Of a DNA stretch of 64,000 nucleotides, positions 1-7,206 are shown one piece after another. Every line of letters starts with the position of its first letter. Within the stretch, counting starts at the first letter, position 1. The notes under the pieces are model-generated. The model saw nothing but the letters and a program-made list of their open reading frames with translations. It was not told the origin of the DNA and searched no databases. The translations under genes and the position numbers were made by a program. Origin of the DNA: Robertmurraya_A mangrovi (lineage in GTDB: Bacteria; Bacillota; Bacilli; Bacillales; Cytobacillaceae); the NCBI RefSeq assembly GCF_034427655.1, contig NZ_JAXOFX010000011.1:75253-139252 (forward strand), written 5' to 3'.

Positions 1-1906
1 ACCCTTGATTTTCTAGGCGTTCTGCTTTTTGAATTAGTTCCGCTGTAATTTTTTTGAACCCTGGGACCTTCTCTAGATCACCTGCTGTACTCTTCAATCT
101 ATTTACTAATATCTCCATATTTATTTGACTGTTATTTTCAGAAGATCTACTTTCCTCTTCCTGTATCTCTGTCTTGACTAGTTTTACAGGATTATCTTGA
201 ATTGAATTCTGTAAGGAATCATAAATCACTTCTACTTCTTCCTGGTTCTCAAGAAGTTCTTGCAGTTTGCCAATGAAGGTTTCTTGATTAAAGTGACCAG
301 ATATTAACTGTTCAAGATGAATTTGAGCAGCCGTTTGATTATCAAGAATCTCTTGTTTATTTTGCCAAGCTTTAGATAATTGAGTAGCTTTATTTAGTTC
401 AACATTTAGCTTTTGGTTTTCTTTTGACTGTTTATTTTCTATTATCGATAAATATGCTTGTTTGATATCGCTTACTTTTAATCTAGCCAATTTCTTAATC
501 TGTTCCACTACATCATTTGTATAGTTGAGCACATACTCACCTGATAAACGTGCTCCTTCTTTCACCGCTTGTTCCAATAGCCCCTGTTCAAAGTGAATGG
601 TGATTGCTTGAATTTGTGATAACAAGGTAGTGTCATGGATATTCTCTTCTTTTAAAATAGTTAAAAATAATTCTTTCACATGCCATTCCAGTTGTGATTT
701 TACTTTATCTATTAAATCTGCATAGAACTTTTCTAAGCGTTCTGCTCTTTCTTGGTTTGTTTTTTGTTTGGAAAAGAAAAGTCCCACTTTAAAGTCAGGC
801 TGTCTAGATTGCAGGTATGATTCAGCCAATTCTCTAGTTTGAAACGGCATTAAATAAGCGTTTTTCAATACAGATTCTATTTCATTAGTAAGTTCGATTT
901 CTCTATCTTTTAATGATAAAGCTAACTCGTTTATTTCGTCCTTTAACTGAGGAACTCGATAAATTAGCTCTTGTTGCTCTAGTTCAGAAAGGGATGACAA
1001 CTCTTCTTCATATTTAGCTAGATTTTCTTCATTTATGTTTTGTAAAAAACTGATGTGCTCCTCCGTTAACTTTTTTAACGAATGAAAAACAGAGACCGAT
1101 AATAATTCATCTCGTTGCTCGATTTTCGAATGGATGAACGATTGAAGTTCCTTAAACTGATTTTTAGGATGTTGCTCTTCCCTTAATGAAGTATAAAAAA
1201 TATGTGAAGGCTTTACTCCCCATGCTGCAAAGGATTCCTTAACACTATTTTTGAATTGATCAAAGCTGAGCTCTTCGTCACGATGTTTATCTATTTGATT
1301 AATGATTAAATAAACTTCCTTACCAGCAGCCGTTAGCTCCTTTGTAAATAAGAAATTTAATTCAGACTGAACATGATTATAGTCCATTACATAGAAAACT
1401 AAATCTGCTAAATGTAAGGCAGATTCAGTAGCAATTCGATGGGCGTCATCTGTAGAGTCTATCCCCGGCGTATCCATGATCACAACCGAACTAGGTAAGA
1501 CATCGGTTGCATGACTGATTTCAATTGTTTGAATTTGGTCACCATCTTTACAAAATGACTTTACTTGTTCGTAATCATATGGAGCAGGATATAGCCTTGG
1601 CTTCCCTTCTTTAAAAAATACTTTTGCGTATTCGTCCCCTGTTTTTACCTTAACTAAATTGGCACTTGTTGGTATAGGGCTTGAAGGCAGAAGGTTTTCG
1701 CCAATTAATTTATTTATCATGCTTGATTTACCTGCAGAAAAGTGGCCACAAAAGGCAATCGAAAATTCACGTTCTTCAAGCTTTAGTGCTAATTGTTTTG
1801 CTTTATTAGCTGTTTCGGTATCTTTATTGTCTTTACAAAAAGAATGTAAAGCAGCTGTTTTTATTAATAATTCAGTCTTTTCTTGTTGATGTAACGTTTG
1901 AACCAT
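1..1906 (-). CDS. dynA: Dynamin-like GTPase DynA, N-terminal half (runs off the window)
   Basis: The frame is open from the ATG at 1906 to the window edge, giving about 635 residues with no stop. The G1 P-loop GHFSAGKS lies at residues 54-61, followed by DTPG (G3) and an NQID G4 motif, then long helical, coiled-coil-like sequence typical of a dynamin stalk. In Bacillus, DynA (YpbR) is a two-headed dynamin of about 1190 residues that tethers and fuses membranes and protects against phage and pore damage, so only the first dynamin unit and the start of the linker would be visible here. A Shine-Dalgarno AAGGGG precedes the ATG. Family assignment is secure from the motifs and from ypbQ-bcsA nearby; the second half is not seen. 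Confidence 0.93.
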   Translation of the reverse strand, partial: MVQTLHQQEKTELLIKTAALHSFCKDNKDTETANKAKQLALKLEEREFSIAFCGHFSAGKSSMINKLIGENLLPSSPIPTSANLVKVKTGDEYAKVFFKEGKPRLYPAPYDYEQVKSFCKDGDQIQTIEISHATDVLPSSVVIMDTPGIDSTDDAHRIATESALHLADLVFYVMDYNHVQSELNFLFTKELTAAGKEVYLIINQIDKHRDEELSFDQFKNSVKESFAAWGVKPSHIFYTSLREEQHPKNQFKELQSFIHSKIEQRDELLSVSVFHSLKKLTEEHISFLQNINEENLAKYEEELSSLSELEQQELIYRVPQLKDEINELALSLKDREIELTNEIESVLKNAYLMPFQTRELAESYLQSRQPDFKVGLFFSKQKTNQERAERLEKFYADLIDKVKSQLEWHVKELFLTILKEENIHDTTLLSQIQAITIHFEQGLLEQAVKEGARLSGEYVLNYTNDVVEQIKKLARLKVSDIKQAYLSIIENKQSKENQKLNVELNKATQLSKAWQNKQEILDNQTAAQIHLEQLISGHFNQETFIGKLQELLENQEEVEVIYDSLQNSIQDNPVKLVKTEIQEEESRSSENNSQINMEILVNRLKSTAGDLEKVPGFKKITAELIQKAERLENQG

Positions 1907-2027
1907 TATTTCTAACCCCTTGTTGTTCGATTTAATTAATCATATTTTAACTGATTTACTTCAGTTTTCCTATCTTTATATATGTAGAGGTGTTTCGTAA
2001 TGCGTATTTTTGGTGAGTGGAGAAGCG

Positions 2028-2211
2028 GTTGATCTCCGCTCCAGGTGCTTGCTTTCCTGGGGGAAGAATAAAGAAAAAATCCTAAAGCCGATTTTTTCAA
2101 AGAACGATTCTTCCTCGGGCGTTCGGCGAGCCTCCTCGTCGCAAGCTCCTGTGGGGTCTCGCCTGCAACGCTAATCCCCTAGGAGTCAAGCACCTTCCGC
2201 TCCGATCAACT
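2028..2211. repeat. Family-1 palindromic intergenic repeat, copy A
   Basis: The element starts GTTGATC and ends GATCAAC and carries the core GAGCCTCCTCGTCGCAAGC followed by a TGTGGGGTCTCGCC stretch that also occurs at 45951-46077 and 63809-63910. Compared with those copies it has an extra imperfect hairpin of about 45 nt (2064-2110). Similar elements are common between genes in Bacillaceae; no coding capacity is seen. Confidence 0.75.
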
Positions 2212-2288
2212 TGTTTTGCTTATAAACGTGGTTTTTAACTTCCTGTTATAAATAAAGGATGCAAGGAAGAAACCTTACGAGGTCACGA

Positions 2289-2322
2289 AAAGCAAGTGCC
2301 TGGACCGGAAATCAACGGACAA
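2289..2322 (-). repeat. Family-1 repeat fragment, inverted 34-bp exact match
   Basis: These 34 bases are the exact reverse complement of 45945-45978, the left end of repeat copy C. Only the end of the element is present, so this is a relic or a partial duplication beside copy A. Confidence 0.75.
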
Positions 2323-2365
2323 AATTACTAGAACCATTCAAAAAATCGGTAGCCTTATAAAAAGA

Positions 2366-2417
2366 GGGCTTTTCTCAAAAAATCATTTTTATAATGACCT
2401 TTTGAGGAAAGCCCCTC
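2366..2417. terminator. Terminator-like hairpin downstream of the 31-residue gene
   Basis: Arms reading GAGGGCTTTTCTCAAAA and TTTTGAGGAAAGCCCCTC pair with few mismatches. The hairpin lies between the microprotein gene and dynA and could end transcription of the former; the adjoining T-run is weak, so strand is left open. Confidence 0.55.
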
Positions 2418-2443
2418 ATTAAATATATTTTTTATAGATAAAA

Positions 2444-2539
2444 TTACTTGTTTAATGCAGCTTTACTAACATTTTTTAATATGTATTTTGCTAAGTATGT
2501 GTAGATGCCTATTGTAGCTATGATAAATATAGTTACCAT
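2444..2539 (-). CDS. 31-residue hydrophobic microprotein behind a Fur-like promoter
   Basis: The frame runs from ATG at 2539 to TAA at 2444 and encodes 31 residues: a hydrophobic N-terminal segment (MVTIFIIATIGIYTYL) then a basic tail ending ALNK, as in a single-pass membrane peptide. A strong Shine-Dalgarno (AGGAAGGTG) sits 9 nt before the ATG. Upstream is a well-formed SigA-type promoter (TTGAAA at 2623-2618, 17 nt, TAAAGT at 2600-2595) whose spacer carries a Fur-like palindrome. It lies between ypbQ and dynA, about 100 bp after ypbQ. I do not recognise the protein; short length keeps confidence moderate, but start signals and promoter argue that it is expressed. Confidence 0.6.
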   Translation of the reverse strand: MVTIFIIATIGIYTYLAKYILKNVSKAALNK

Positions 2540-2594
2540 TCCTTAACACCTTCCTCATGATTTGAGAGTGAGAATTAATATCAAGCTTACTAAA

Positions 2595-2623
2595 ACTTTA
2601 TCATGAAAGAGAATCATTTTCAA
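2595..2623 (-). promoter_or_regulatory. SigA-type promoter with overlapping Fur-box-like operator
   Basis: On the minus strand TTGAAA (2623-2618) is followed after 17 nt by TAAAGT (2600-2595). The plus-strand sequence AGAGAATCATTTTCA (2608-2622) matches the 7-1-7 Fur core TGATAATNATTATCA at 11 of 14 defined positions and covers the -35 and spacer, a position expected to repress. Binding by Fur is inference. Confidence 0.55.
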
Positions 2624-2639
2624 TTACTGATTAGAATGG

Positions 2640-3203
2640 TTACCATTTTTTAAAGATATTTGGTACAAATCGGTTGGATTTTAGAAATTCGTTTTCATAT
2701 TCTGTTAGTTCTTTTAATGCTTTCTCCTCTGCCGGAATTCTAATTGATAAAATCAATACATTCAAAAAAGAAAAGATGAATGCAGTAAAGTAGGCCTGAA
2801 ACATTAATGGAATAACGATAAATTCAATGGTCACAATTACATAGTTAGGGTGCTTTAAAAACCGGTAGGGCCCTTTTTTCACTATATCTGCATTTGGTAG
2901 GACGATAATTTTGGTATTCCAGTACTTTCCTAACGATGAAAGGGCCCAAATACGCCCAGTTTGTGTCAAGATGAAGATGATTAATAGAAATGGCCAAACT
3001 GGGCTAATTTGTTTTTCAAGTAAGAATACTTCTCCGGTATAAACGACAAAAAATAAAGAGTGAATGAGAACCATAAAAACATAATGGGTCTTCCCAAACT
3101 CTAATGCTCCCCTACTCTTCATCCAAATTTCATTATTTCTGGCTACAAATAATTCAAAAATTCTTTGCGTCAATATGAATGCTAAGAAAATGGTAAATAA
3201 CAT
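2640..3203 (-). CDS. ypbQ: Isoprenylcysteine methyltransferase-family protein YpbQ (alkylpyrone O-methyltransferase)
   Basis: 187 residues with several membrane segments and the ICMT/PEMT signature GPYRFLKHPNY at residues 111-121, which binds S-adenosylmethionine in this family. Its ATG directly abuts the bcsA stop codon, so the two are translated from one message. In B. subtilis the YpbQ homologue (BpsB) O-methylates alkylpyrones made by the neighbouring type III polyketide synthase; the same role is inferred here from sequence and pairing. It is expected to act at the cytoplasmic membrane. The full-length frame shows no defect. Confidence 0.9.
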   Translation of the reverse strand: MLFTIFLAFILTQRIFELFVARNNEIWMKSRGALEFGKTHYVFMVLIHSLFFVVYTGEVFLLEKQISPVWPFLLIIFILTQTGRIWALSSLGKYWNTKIIVLPNADIVKKGPYRFLKHPNYVIVTIEFIVIPLMFQAYFTAFIFSFLNVLILSIRIPAEEKALKELTEYENEFLKSNRFVPNIFKKW

Positions 3204-4289
3204 TTATACCCACCTTAACAATAAGAGTTCTGAGCTAAAACCAGGCCCTAATGCTGTTGCTAATCCTAACTCCCCTTTTTCTGCTTTTTCCATAAACCGT
3301 CTAAGTACGTACAATATAGTTGAAGAGGACATATTGCCATACTCTCTTAATACCGCCTGTGAAACTTCAATTTTTTCACCTGTTAAGTCTAATGAATGAA
3401 CATATGCTTGCAGTACTTTTTTCCCTCCAGGATGAGCAACAAAATGTTCAATATCCTTCATTTCTATATCGTATTGATTTAGTAATTGATAAACATTAGG
3501 TTTTAACCATTTTTCAATAATGGAAGGGATATCTTTTGAAAAGATGACGTATAATCCCTCATTTTTAACATCCCACCCCATGACATCAAGTGAATGTTTC
3601 ATGGTTGTTGATTGAGTAGCAAATATGGAAGGAATAGAGTCCATTTTTTGAATCTCTTTACGCTCAACATCATCACCCACTACTAAGGCACATGCAACCC
3701 CATCAGCAAATAAGGACGTTCCAATTAAGTTACTCTTGGAGTGATCATTTCTTTGGAAAGTTAAGCTGCATAACTCAATAGTTAATACAAGAACCTTTGC
3801 CTTTGGGGAAGCTAGACAATATTCATACGCTCTTGATAGTCCGCTAGCTCCCCCAGCACACCCTAATCCCCAAATGGGTATTCTTTTTGTATGTTCTGAA
3901 AAGGATAAGAGATTCATGATTCTAGCTTCAATACTTGGAGTAGCAAGCCCTGTACTTGAAATTGTTATAATGGCATCTATTTCAGTGAAATCAACTTTTT
4001 CTTTAAGGAATTTGGAGCTATGTAAACAATTAACAATTGCCTTACTACCCAGCTCAACTGCATTCTCTATATAGGCATTGTTTTTTTCTTCAAATGTTTT
4101 ATCACTACTGAACCACTCTATGTCTTTGGCAAAATGACGTTTTTCAATTTCACCATTTTGAAAAGCTTTTAAAAGTCTTTCGATATCTTTAAAGGAATCG
4201 GAGAAGAGTTCTCGTGAAAAATTTAACACTTCATCTTGATTGATTTGATAAGAAGGGATTGCTTCGGCAACCGACAAAATAGAAGGCAT
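3204..4289 (-). CDS. bcsA: Type III polyketide synthase (chalcone synthase-like)
   Basis: 361 residues with the catalytic triad of type III polyketide synthases: Cys144 in GLGCAGGASG, His286 in VAHPGG and Asn319 in YGNMSSST. The B. subtilis orthologue (BcsA/BpsA) condenses long-chain acyl-CoA with malonyl-CoA to alkylpyrones, which the partner YpbQ then methylates. A Shine-Dalgarno AAGGAGAG precedes the ATG at 4289. The leader upstream contains an intrinsic terminator-like hairpin on the same strand (4363-4392), so expression may be controlled by premature termination. The B. subtilis xpt-pbuX neighbours are not here; a CheX-like gene runs divergently instead. Confidence 0.93.
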   Translation of the reverse strand: MPSILSVAEAIPSYQINQDEVLNFSRELFSDSFKDIERLLKAFQNGEIEKRHFAKDIEWFSSDKTFEEKNNAYIENAVELGSKAIVNCLHSSKFLKEKVDFTEIDAIITISSTGLATPSIEARIMNLLSFSEHTKRIPIWGLGCAGGASGLSRAYEYCLASPKAKVLVLTIELCSLTFQRNDHSKSNLIGTSLFADGVACALVVGDDVERKEIQKMDSIPSIFATQSTTMKHSLDVMGWDVKNEGLYVIFSKDIPSIIEKWLKPNVYQLLNQYDIEMKDIEHFVAHPGGKKVLQAYVHSLDLTGEKIEVSQAVLREYGNMSSSTILYVLRRFMEKAEKGELGLATALGPGFSSELLLLRWV

Positions 4290-4600
4290 AATCTCTCTCC
4301 TTTATTGATGTACAATATGAGGTTAACATTTCCATAAAGGGTAAATTTATGCGGTAAGAGGCAAAAAAAAAATCCCCCAAATGACTTGGAGGAATTAACG
4401 TCTTGAAGGAGTTGCTGTGCAATTCCTATTATAAGGGGTTTATAAATGATATTCATCATATAATCTTTTCCAGTTGAAGCGCAACTTTATAACTATTACT
4501 TATTACTTATCCTTTTTTTAACACTTTTTAAAAATCAATACTATAAAATCAGAAAATTTATGATAATATTAGATTTAATCGAGTGTTGGGGGAATGTTTT
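4290..4600. other. Divergent intergenic region between bcsA and the CheX-like gene
   Basis: This gap contains the bcsA leader with its hairpin and, on the minus strand near 4460-4490, a possible promoter (TTGCGC, 16 nt, TATATG). The open frames crossing the bcsA leader lack convincing start signals. Confidence 0.5.
4363..4392 (-). terminator. Intrinsic terminator-like hairpin in the bcsA leader
   Basis: On the minus strand CCTCCAA (4392-4386) and TTGGGGG (4380-4374) form a stem with a five-base loop, followed by A and ten T residues (4372-4363). It sits about 75 nt before the bcsA start and in the same orientation. A competing pairing GGAATT (4426-4421) with AATTCC (4396-4391) abuts the stem and could act as an antiterminator. 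Confidence 0.6.
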
Positions 4601-5056
4601 GTGACATTAACGAAAAGTGTAACTGATATATTAAACGGGACTATCGATTCAGTCAAATCAGTACTTCCTTTTGAAGTTGCTGTAGACAAGCCTTCACTAT
4701 TTTCTCAACCGTTTACACAGCACTCTGTAGGTGTGTTAATCGGGATGACAGGTGATGTTAGAGGACGAATTATCATTAATGGTAGTGAAGAGATCTTCGG
4801 AAAAATCGGTGAGGGTATGTTTGGCATGATCCTAGAAGGTGAAATGCTTGAATCTTTTGCTGGTGAACTTGGGAATATGATTGCAGGTAACTTATCAACA
4901 ACCATTGCACAAAAAGGATTCGATATGGATATTACTCCTCCAACAGTTTTTGTTGGACAAACAAAAGTTTATGGTTTTGAAAAAGCATTTAAATTACCTA
5001 TACATATCCAAAACCTTGGCATGATTGAAGTAATTTTAATGGTTGAGATGAAGTAA
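4601..5056 (+). CDS. CheX/CheC-family chemotaxis phosphatase-like protein
   Basis: 151 residues from a GTG at 4601. An upstream in-frame GTG at 4583 has no ribosome site, whereas GGGGGAA (4588-4594) sits 6 nt before 4601. The central ESFAGELGNMIAGN has the E-x-x-N arrangement that CheX and CheC use to dephosphorylate CheY-P, and the fold-size length is typical of CheX. No other chemotaxis or flagellar gene lies in the window, so it is an orphan. In Bacillus relatives such stand-alone CheX proteins occur, but the target response regulator cannot be named from this sequence. Confidence 0.8.
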   Translation: MTLTKSVTDILNGTIDSVKSVLPFEVAVDKPSLFSQPFTQHSVGVLIGMTGDVRGRIIINGSEEIFGKIGEGMFGMILEGEMLESFAGELGNMIAGNLSTTIAQKGFDMDITPPTVFVGQTKVYGFEKAFKLPIHIQNLGMIEVILMVEMK

Positions 5057-5086
5057 GGCACTTTCATGCGAAAGCGCCTTTTTTCT
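5057..5086 (+). terminator. Rho-independent terminator after the CheX-like gene
   Basis: GGCACTTTC and GAAAGCGCC pair around a short loop immediately after the stop codon and are followed by TTTTTTC. Confidence 0.85.
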
Positions 5087-5097
5087 TTTTTGTAGTT

Positions 5098-5871
5098 TTA
5101 AAATCCGTGAATAGTCATTCCACCATCGACAAACAATGTTTGCCCACTCACGTAATTTCCAGCGTCTGAAGCAAGGAACACGACAGGTCCAACAAGTTCA
5201 GGAAGTTCACCGACTCTATTTAAAGGAGTAACAGCCAAAATGTCTTTAACATAGTCAGGATCTGCTAGTAATTTTTCTGTTAATGGAGTCTTAAAATACC
5301 AAGGACCGATAGAATTTACATTAATGTGATGTGGACCCCATTCAAGAGCTAACACTTTGGTCATTTGAATGAGAGCCGCTTTAGTTGCAGCGTAAACGAC
5401 TCCAGTTCGTAATGCTACATGACCGGCAACTGATGAAATAGAGATGATTTTACCATGAGTTTGTGTTTCTTTCATGATTTTCCCAACTTCTTGTGACATC
5501 ATAAATGCTGACTTTAAATTTGTATCCATAATAGTCTGCCATTCTTCATCAGTCACATCTAACGCTTTAGATCGTATATTCATGCCTGCATTATTAATCA
5601 AAATATGTATGGTATCCCATTGGTTTCTAATTACTTCTAAACTCTTTTGTATCTCATCACGCTTAGTAACATCTGTTGGAAGGATAATAGCTTGTCTTCC
5701 TAGACCTTCTATTAGGCTAGCTGTTTCTTTCAAATCATTCTCTGTTCTAGATAATAAAGCTACATCTGCCCCCGCTTCAGCTAATCCGATAGCAAGTGCC
5801 CTACCAATACCTCTTCCAGCTCCTGTTACAACCGCTTTTTTTCCCTCTAAACTAAACGATGGTAAATACAT
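5098..5871 (-). CDS. Classical short-chain dehydrogenase/reductase
   Basis: 257 residues with every hallmark of a classical SDR: cofactor loop TGAGRGIG at 16-23, NNAG at 93-96, and the catalytic Ser146/147, Tyr160 and Lys164 in YAATK. The C-terminal VSGQTLFVDGG is also typical. It should be a soluble NAD(P)-dependent oxidoreductase; overall resemblance is to gluconate 5-dehydrogenase or glucose dehydrogenase-like enzymes, but substrate cannot be deduced. It is monocistronic and convergent with the CheX-like gene. It belongs to the accessory block that replaces xpt-pbuX. Confidence 0.85.
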   Translation of the reverse strand: MYLPSFSLEGKKAVVTGAGRGIGRALAIGLAEAGADVALLSRTENDLKETASLIEGLGRQAIILPTDVTKRDEIQKSLEVIRNQWDTIHILINNAGMNIRSKALDVTDEEWQTIMDTNLKSAFMMSQEVGKIMKETQTHGKIISISSVAGHVALRTGVVYAATKAALIQMTKVLALEWGPHHINVNSIGPWYFKTPLTEKLLADPDYVKDILAVTPLNRVGELPELVGPVVFLASDAGNYVSGQTLFVDGGMTIHGF

Positions 5872-5966
5872 CCGATTTCACCCTCTTCAATAATAATTTC
5901 TTCCTATCCAACATATCAAATGAATTAAAAAAAGGGAAGAAAAGTGGACTAATTCATATTTAAAAA

Positions 5967-5990
5967 GAACACCAGAATCGACTGGTGTTC
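5967..5990 (-). terminator. Terminator overlapping the stop of the 42-residue zinc-ribbon gene
   Basis: GAACACCAG and CTGGTGTTC form a perfect 9-bp stem; on the minus strand it is followed by TTTTTAAA. The stem shares its first bases with the TGA of the upstream gene. Confidence 0.8.
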
Positions 5991-6117
5991 ATGCTTTATC
6001 ATCGTTATGCTTTTGTACTTCAATCCAGATTTTATTTACAACAACGTTACCACAGACTTTACACGGTTCCTGATGATTGTATAGAAGTCTGCAATGTTCG
6101 CAATAATACTTTTCCAT
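5989..6117 (-). CDS. 42-residue zinc-ribbon-like small protein
   Basis: ATG at 6117 to TGA at 5989 encodes 42 residues with paired cysteines C6-x2-C9 and C19-x2-C22 (YYCEHCR and PCKVCG), the pattern of a minimal zinc ribbon or rubredoxin knuckle. An AAGGAAG lies 12 nt upstream of the ATG, a slightly long but usable spacing. A perfect terminator starts inside the stop codon, which supports a real transcription unit. I do not recognise a named family; zinc binding and perhaps nucleic-acid or protein contact are inferred only from cysteine spacing. Confidence 0.65.
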   Translation of the reverse strand: MEKYYCEHCRLLYNHQEPCKVCGNVVVNKIWIEVQKHNDDKA

Positions 6118-6435
6118 CTATAACACTCGCTTCCTTAAATACGTGTTTTTATATAATATTTCTTCTCATGTCTATTTGTTAATCTTACTGTTGAATTTTT
6201 TTATGGACATACCTAGGCGCCAGGAAAGAGAAGTTAGAATATAATATGAAACTACTTGTTATTCAATCACCTTTTTTTCATTGGAACGCATAAAAGTTAC
6301 TGTTCATATGAATAATACATATAGGTACTGTTTTTAGTTATTTATTACTTTTCATTAGAGTTACATTATTTTAGAAAAATATTAAAAAATAAATAGCTAA
6401 AAATAACCTAATTGTATATTAGCAGGTGAGAAAAA
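6118..6435. other. AT-rich divergent intergenic region
   Basis: This gap separates the two cysteine-rich small genes, which diverge from it. It presumably holds both promoters; no clear operator or RNA structure stands out. A 15-codon frame at 6246 is too short to call. Confidence 0.4.
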
Positions 6436-6645
6436 ATGGGATTATTAAATGCTTTTAATGAGTGGAAGGCCACAAGAAATGAGAAATACATTACAAGAAT
6501 GCAGACTGAAAATAAATGCCCTGATTGCGGTGGCAGAGGATATCATATTTATCCACCCGCGAGTGAGTTTATTCCATATGATAATACTTTCGACTGCGAA
6601 GGATGTAATGGAACAGGCTTGTACTCCGATTGGACTATGGAATAA
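6436..6645 (+). CDS. Small DnaJ-type zinc-finger (CxxCGGxG) protein
   Basis: 69 residues with CPDCGGRG at 28-35 and CEGCNGTG at 54-61, two copies of the CxxCxGxG knuckle used by DnaJ to bind one zinc and hold unfolded protein. There is no J domain. The ribosome site AGGTGA is 5 nt before the ATG. A strong terminator follows at 6685-6717. Such stand-alone knuckle proteins are conserved in Bacillus without known function; a chaperone-like or RNA-binding role is only inferred. The neighbouring 42-residue gene also carries paired CxxC motifs. Confidence 0.75.
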   Translation: MGLLNAFNEWKATRNEKYITRMQTENKCPDCGGRGYHIYPPASEFIPYDNTFDCEGCNGTGLYSDWTME

Positions 6646-6684
6646 AAAAAGAATTGGCAACATGTTAATTAGCCCAAATGTTTT

Positions 6685-6717
6685 AAAGAACGTTTCATAA
6701 TACTAAACGTTCTTTTT
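6685..6717 (+). terminator. Rho-independent terminator after the zinc-finger gene
   Basis: AAAGAACGTTT and AAACGTTCTTT pair perfectly around a nine-base loop and run into TTTTATT. Confidence 0.88.
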
Positions 6718-6851
6718 ATTTTGGATTTAAATACCCTCTTCTTAACCTTCTGCACGATTCAATTACTCTTTGAACAGTGAATATCCCCCTTAATTTACTG
6801 CTTCCCACATTTGAACATTTCACATTCTTTTCACATTTACATAGTGGTTAA

Positions 6852-6867
6852 TGTGACATATATCACT
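6852..6867 (+). promoter_or_regulatory. CRP/FNR-type operator upstream of the ba3 oxidase operon
   Basis: TGTGA-CATATA-TCACT matches the TGTGA-N6-TCACA consensus except for the last base. Its centre (6859.5) is 40-45 bp before the start point predicted from TATAGT at 6892-6897, the spacing used by class II activators. Regulation by the CRP/FNR protein encoded at 27719 is an inference. Confidence 0.65.
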
Positions 6868-7033
6868 GCTGTATCAACTTTACACTACTAATATAGTAGA
6901 TATAACATTAATGAACAATTTGTGAAATCCCAGAAACCATATGGATTCTTACAAATTGTTTTGTATGATGAAAGTGTAATCATTCATTTAAGCAAGTTTT
7001 ACGTTATCAGAAATTCTGGAGGGAGTGAGTGGT

Positions 7034-7183
7034 ATGGCAAAGCCGGAACTTAGTAGAAAAACAAAAACTGAAATTGAGGATAGCTCTTCTCTAAAGGGAA
7101 CTTTGGCTTCCGTTTTCTTACTAGGTTTTATACTAGTAGTTACTTGGGTAAGTGTTTACTTTTTATTTTTAGATCGTTTTTAA
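7034..7183 (+). CDS. cbaD: ba3-type cytochrome c oxidase subunit IIa (single-helix)
   Basis: 49 residues from ATG 7034, preceded by a GGAGGG ribosome site. A charged N-terminus (MAKPELSRKTKTEIED) is followed by one transmembrane helix (about residues 24-46), as in subunit IIa of B-type oxidases such as Thermus ba3, where this single helix supplies the position of the missing first helix of subunit II. It heads the operon, 23 nt before subunit II. Assigned from topology and operon position, since the sequence is too short for motif proof. Confidence 0.75.
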   Translation: MAKPELSRKTKTEIEDSSSLKGTLASVFLLGFILVVTWVSVYFLFLDRF

Positions 7184-7206
7184 TGAGAGAAAGGGGATAA
7201 AGAGCC

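Larger units (their letters stand above)
1907..2443. other. Gene-free gap rich in palindromic repeats
   Basis: This gap between dynA and the 31-residue gene holds the dynA promoter region, a complete family-1 intergenic repeat (2028-2211), an inverted 34-bp fragment of the same family (2289-2322) and a terminator-like hairpin (2366-2417). No credible coding sequence is visible. Confidence 0.7.
6646..7033. other. Intergenic region with the oxidase operon promoter
   Basis: After a terminator the gap contains a CRP/FNR-type palindrome (6852-6867), a candidate -10 (TATAGT, 6892-6897) and a 5' leader of about 130 nt before the subunit IIa gene. No further gene is seen. Confidence 0.6.

Noticed and set aside
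4223..4459. Minus-strand frames over the bcsA leader and start
   Set aside because: No ribosome site, they cross the terminator hairpin and overlap bcsA in another frame.
6246..6293. 15-codon plus-strand frame after AT-rich sequence
   Set aside because: Too short, ribosome site poorly placed, nothing conserved recognised.
6921..6940. Second TGTGA near the oxidase promoter
   Set aside because: The second half-site is not matched (AGAAA instead of TCACA).
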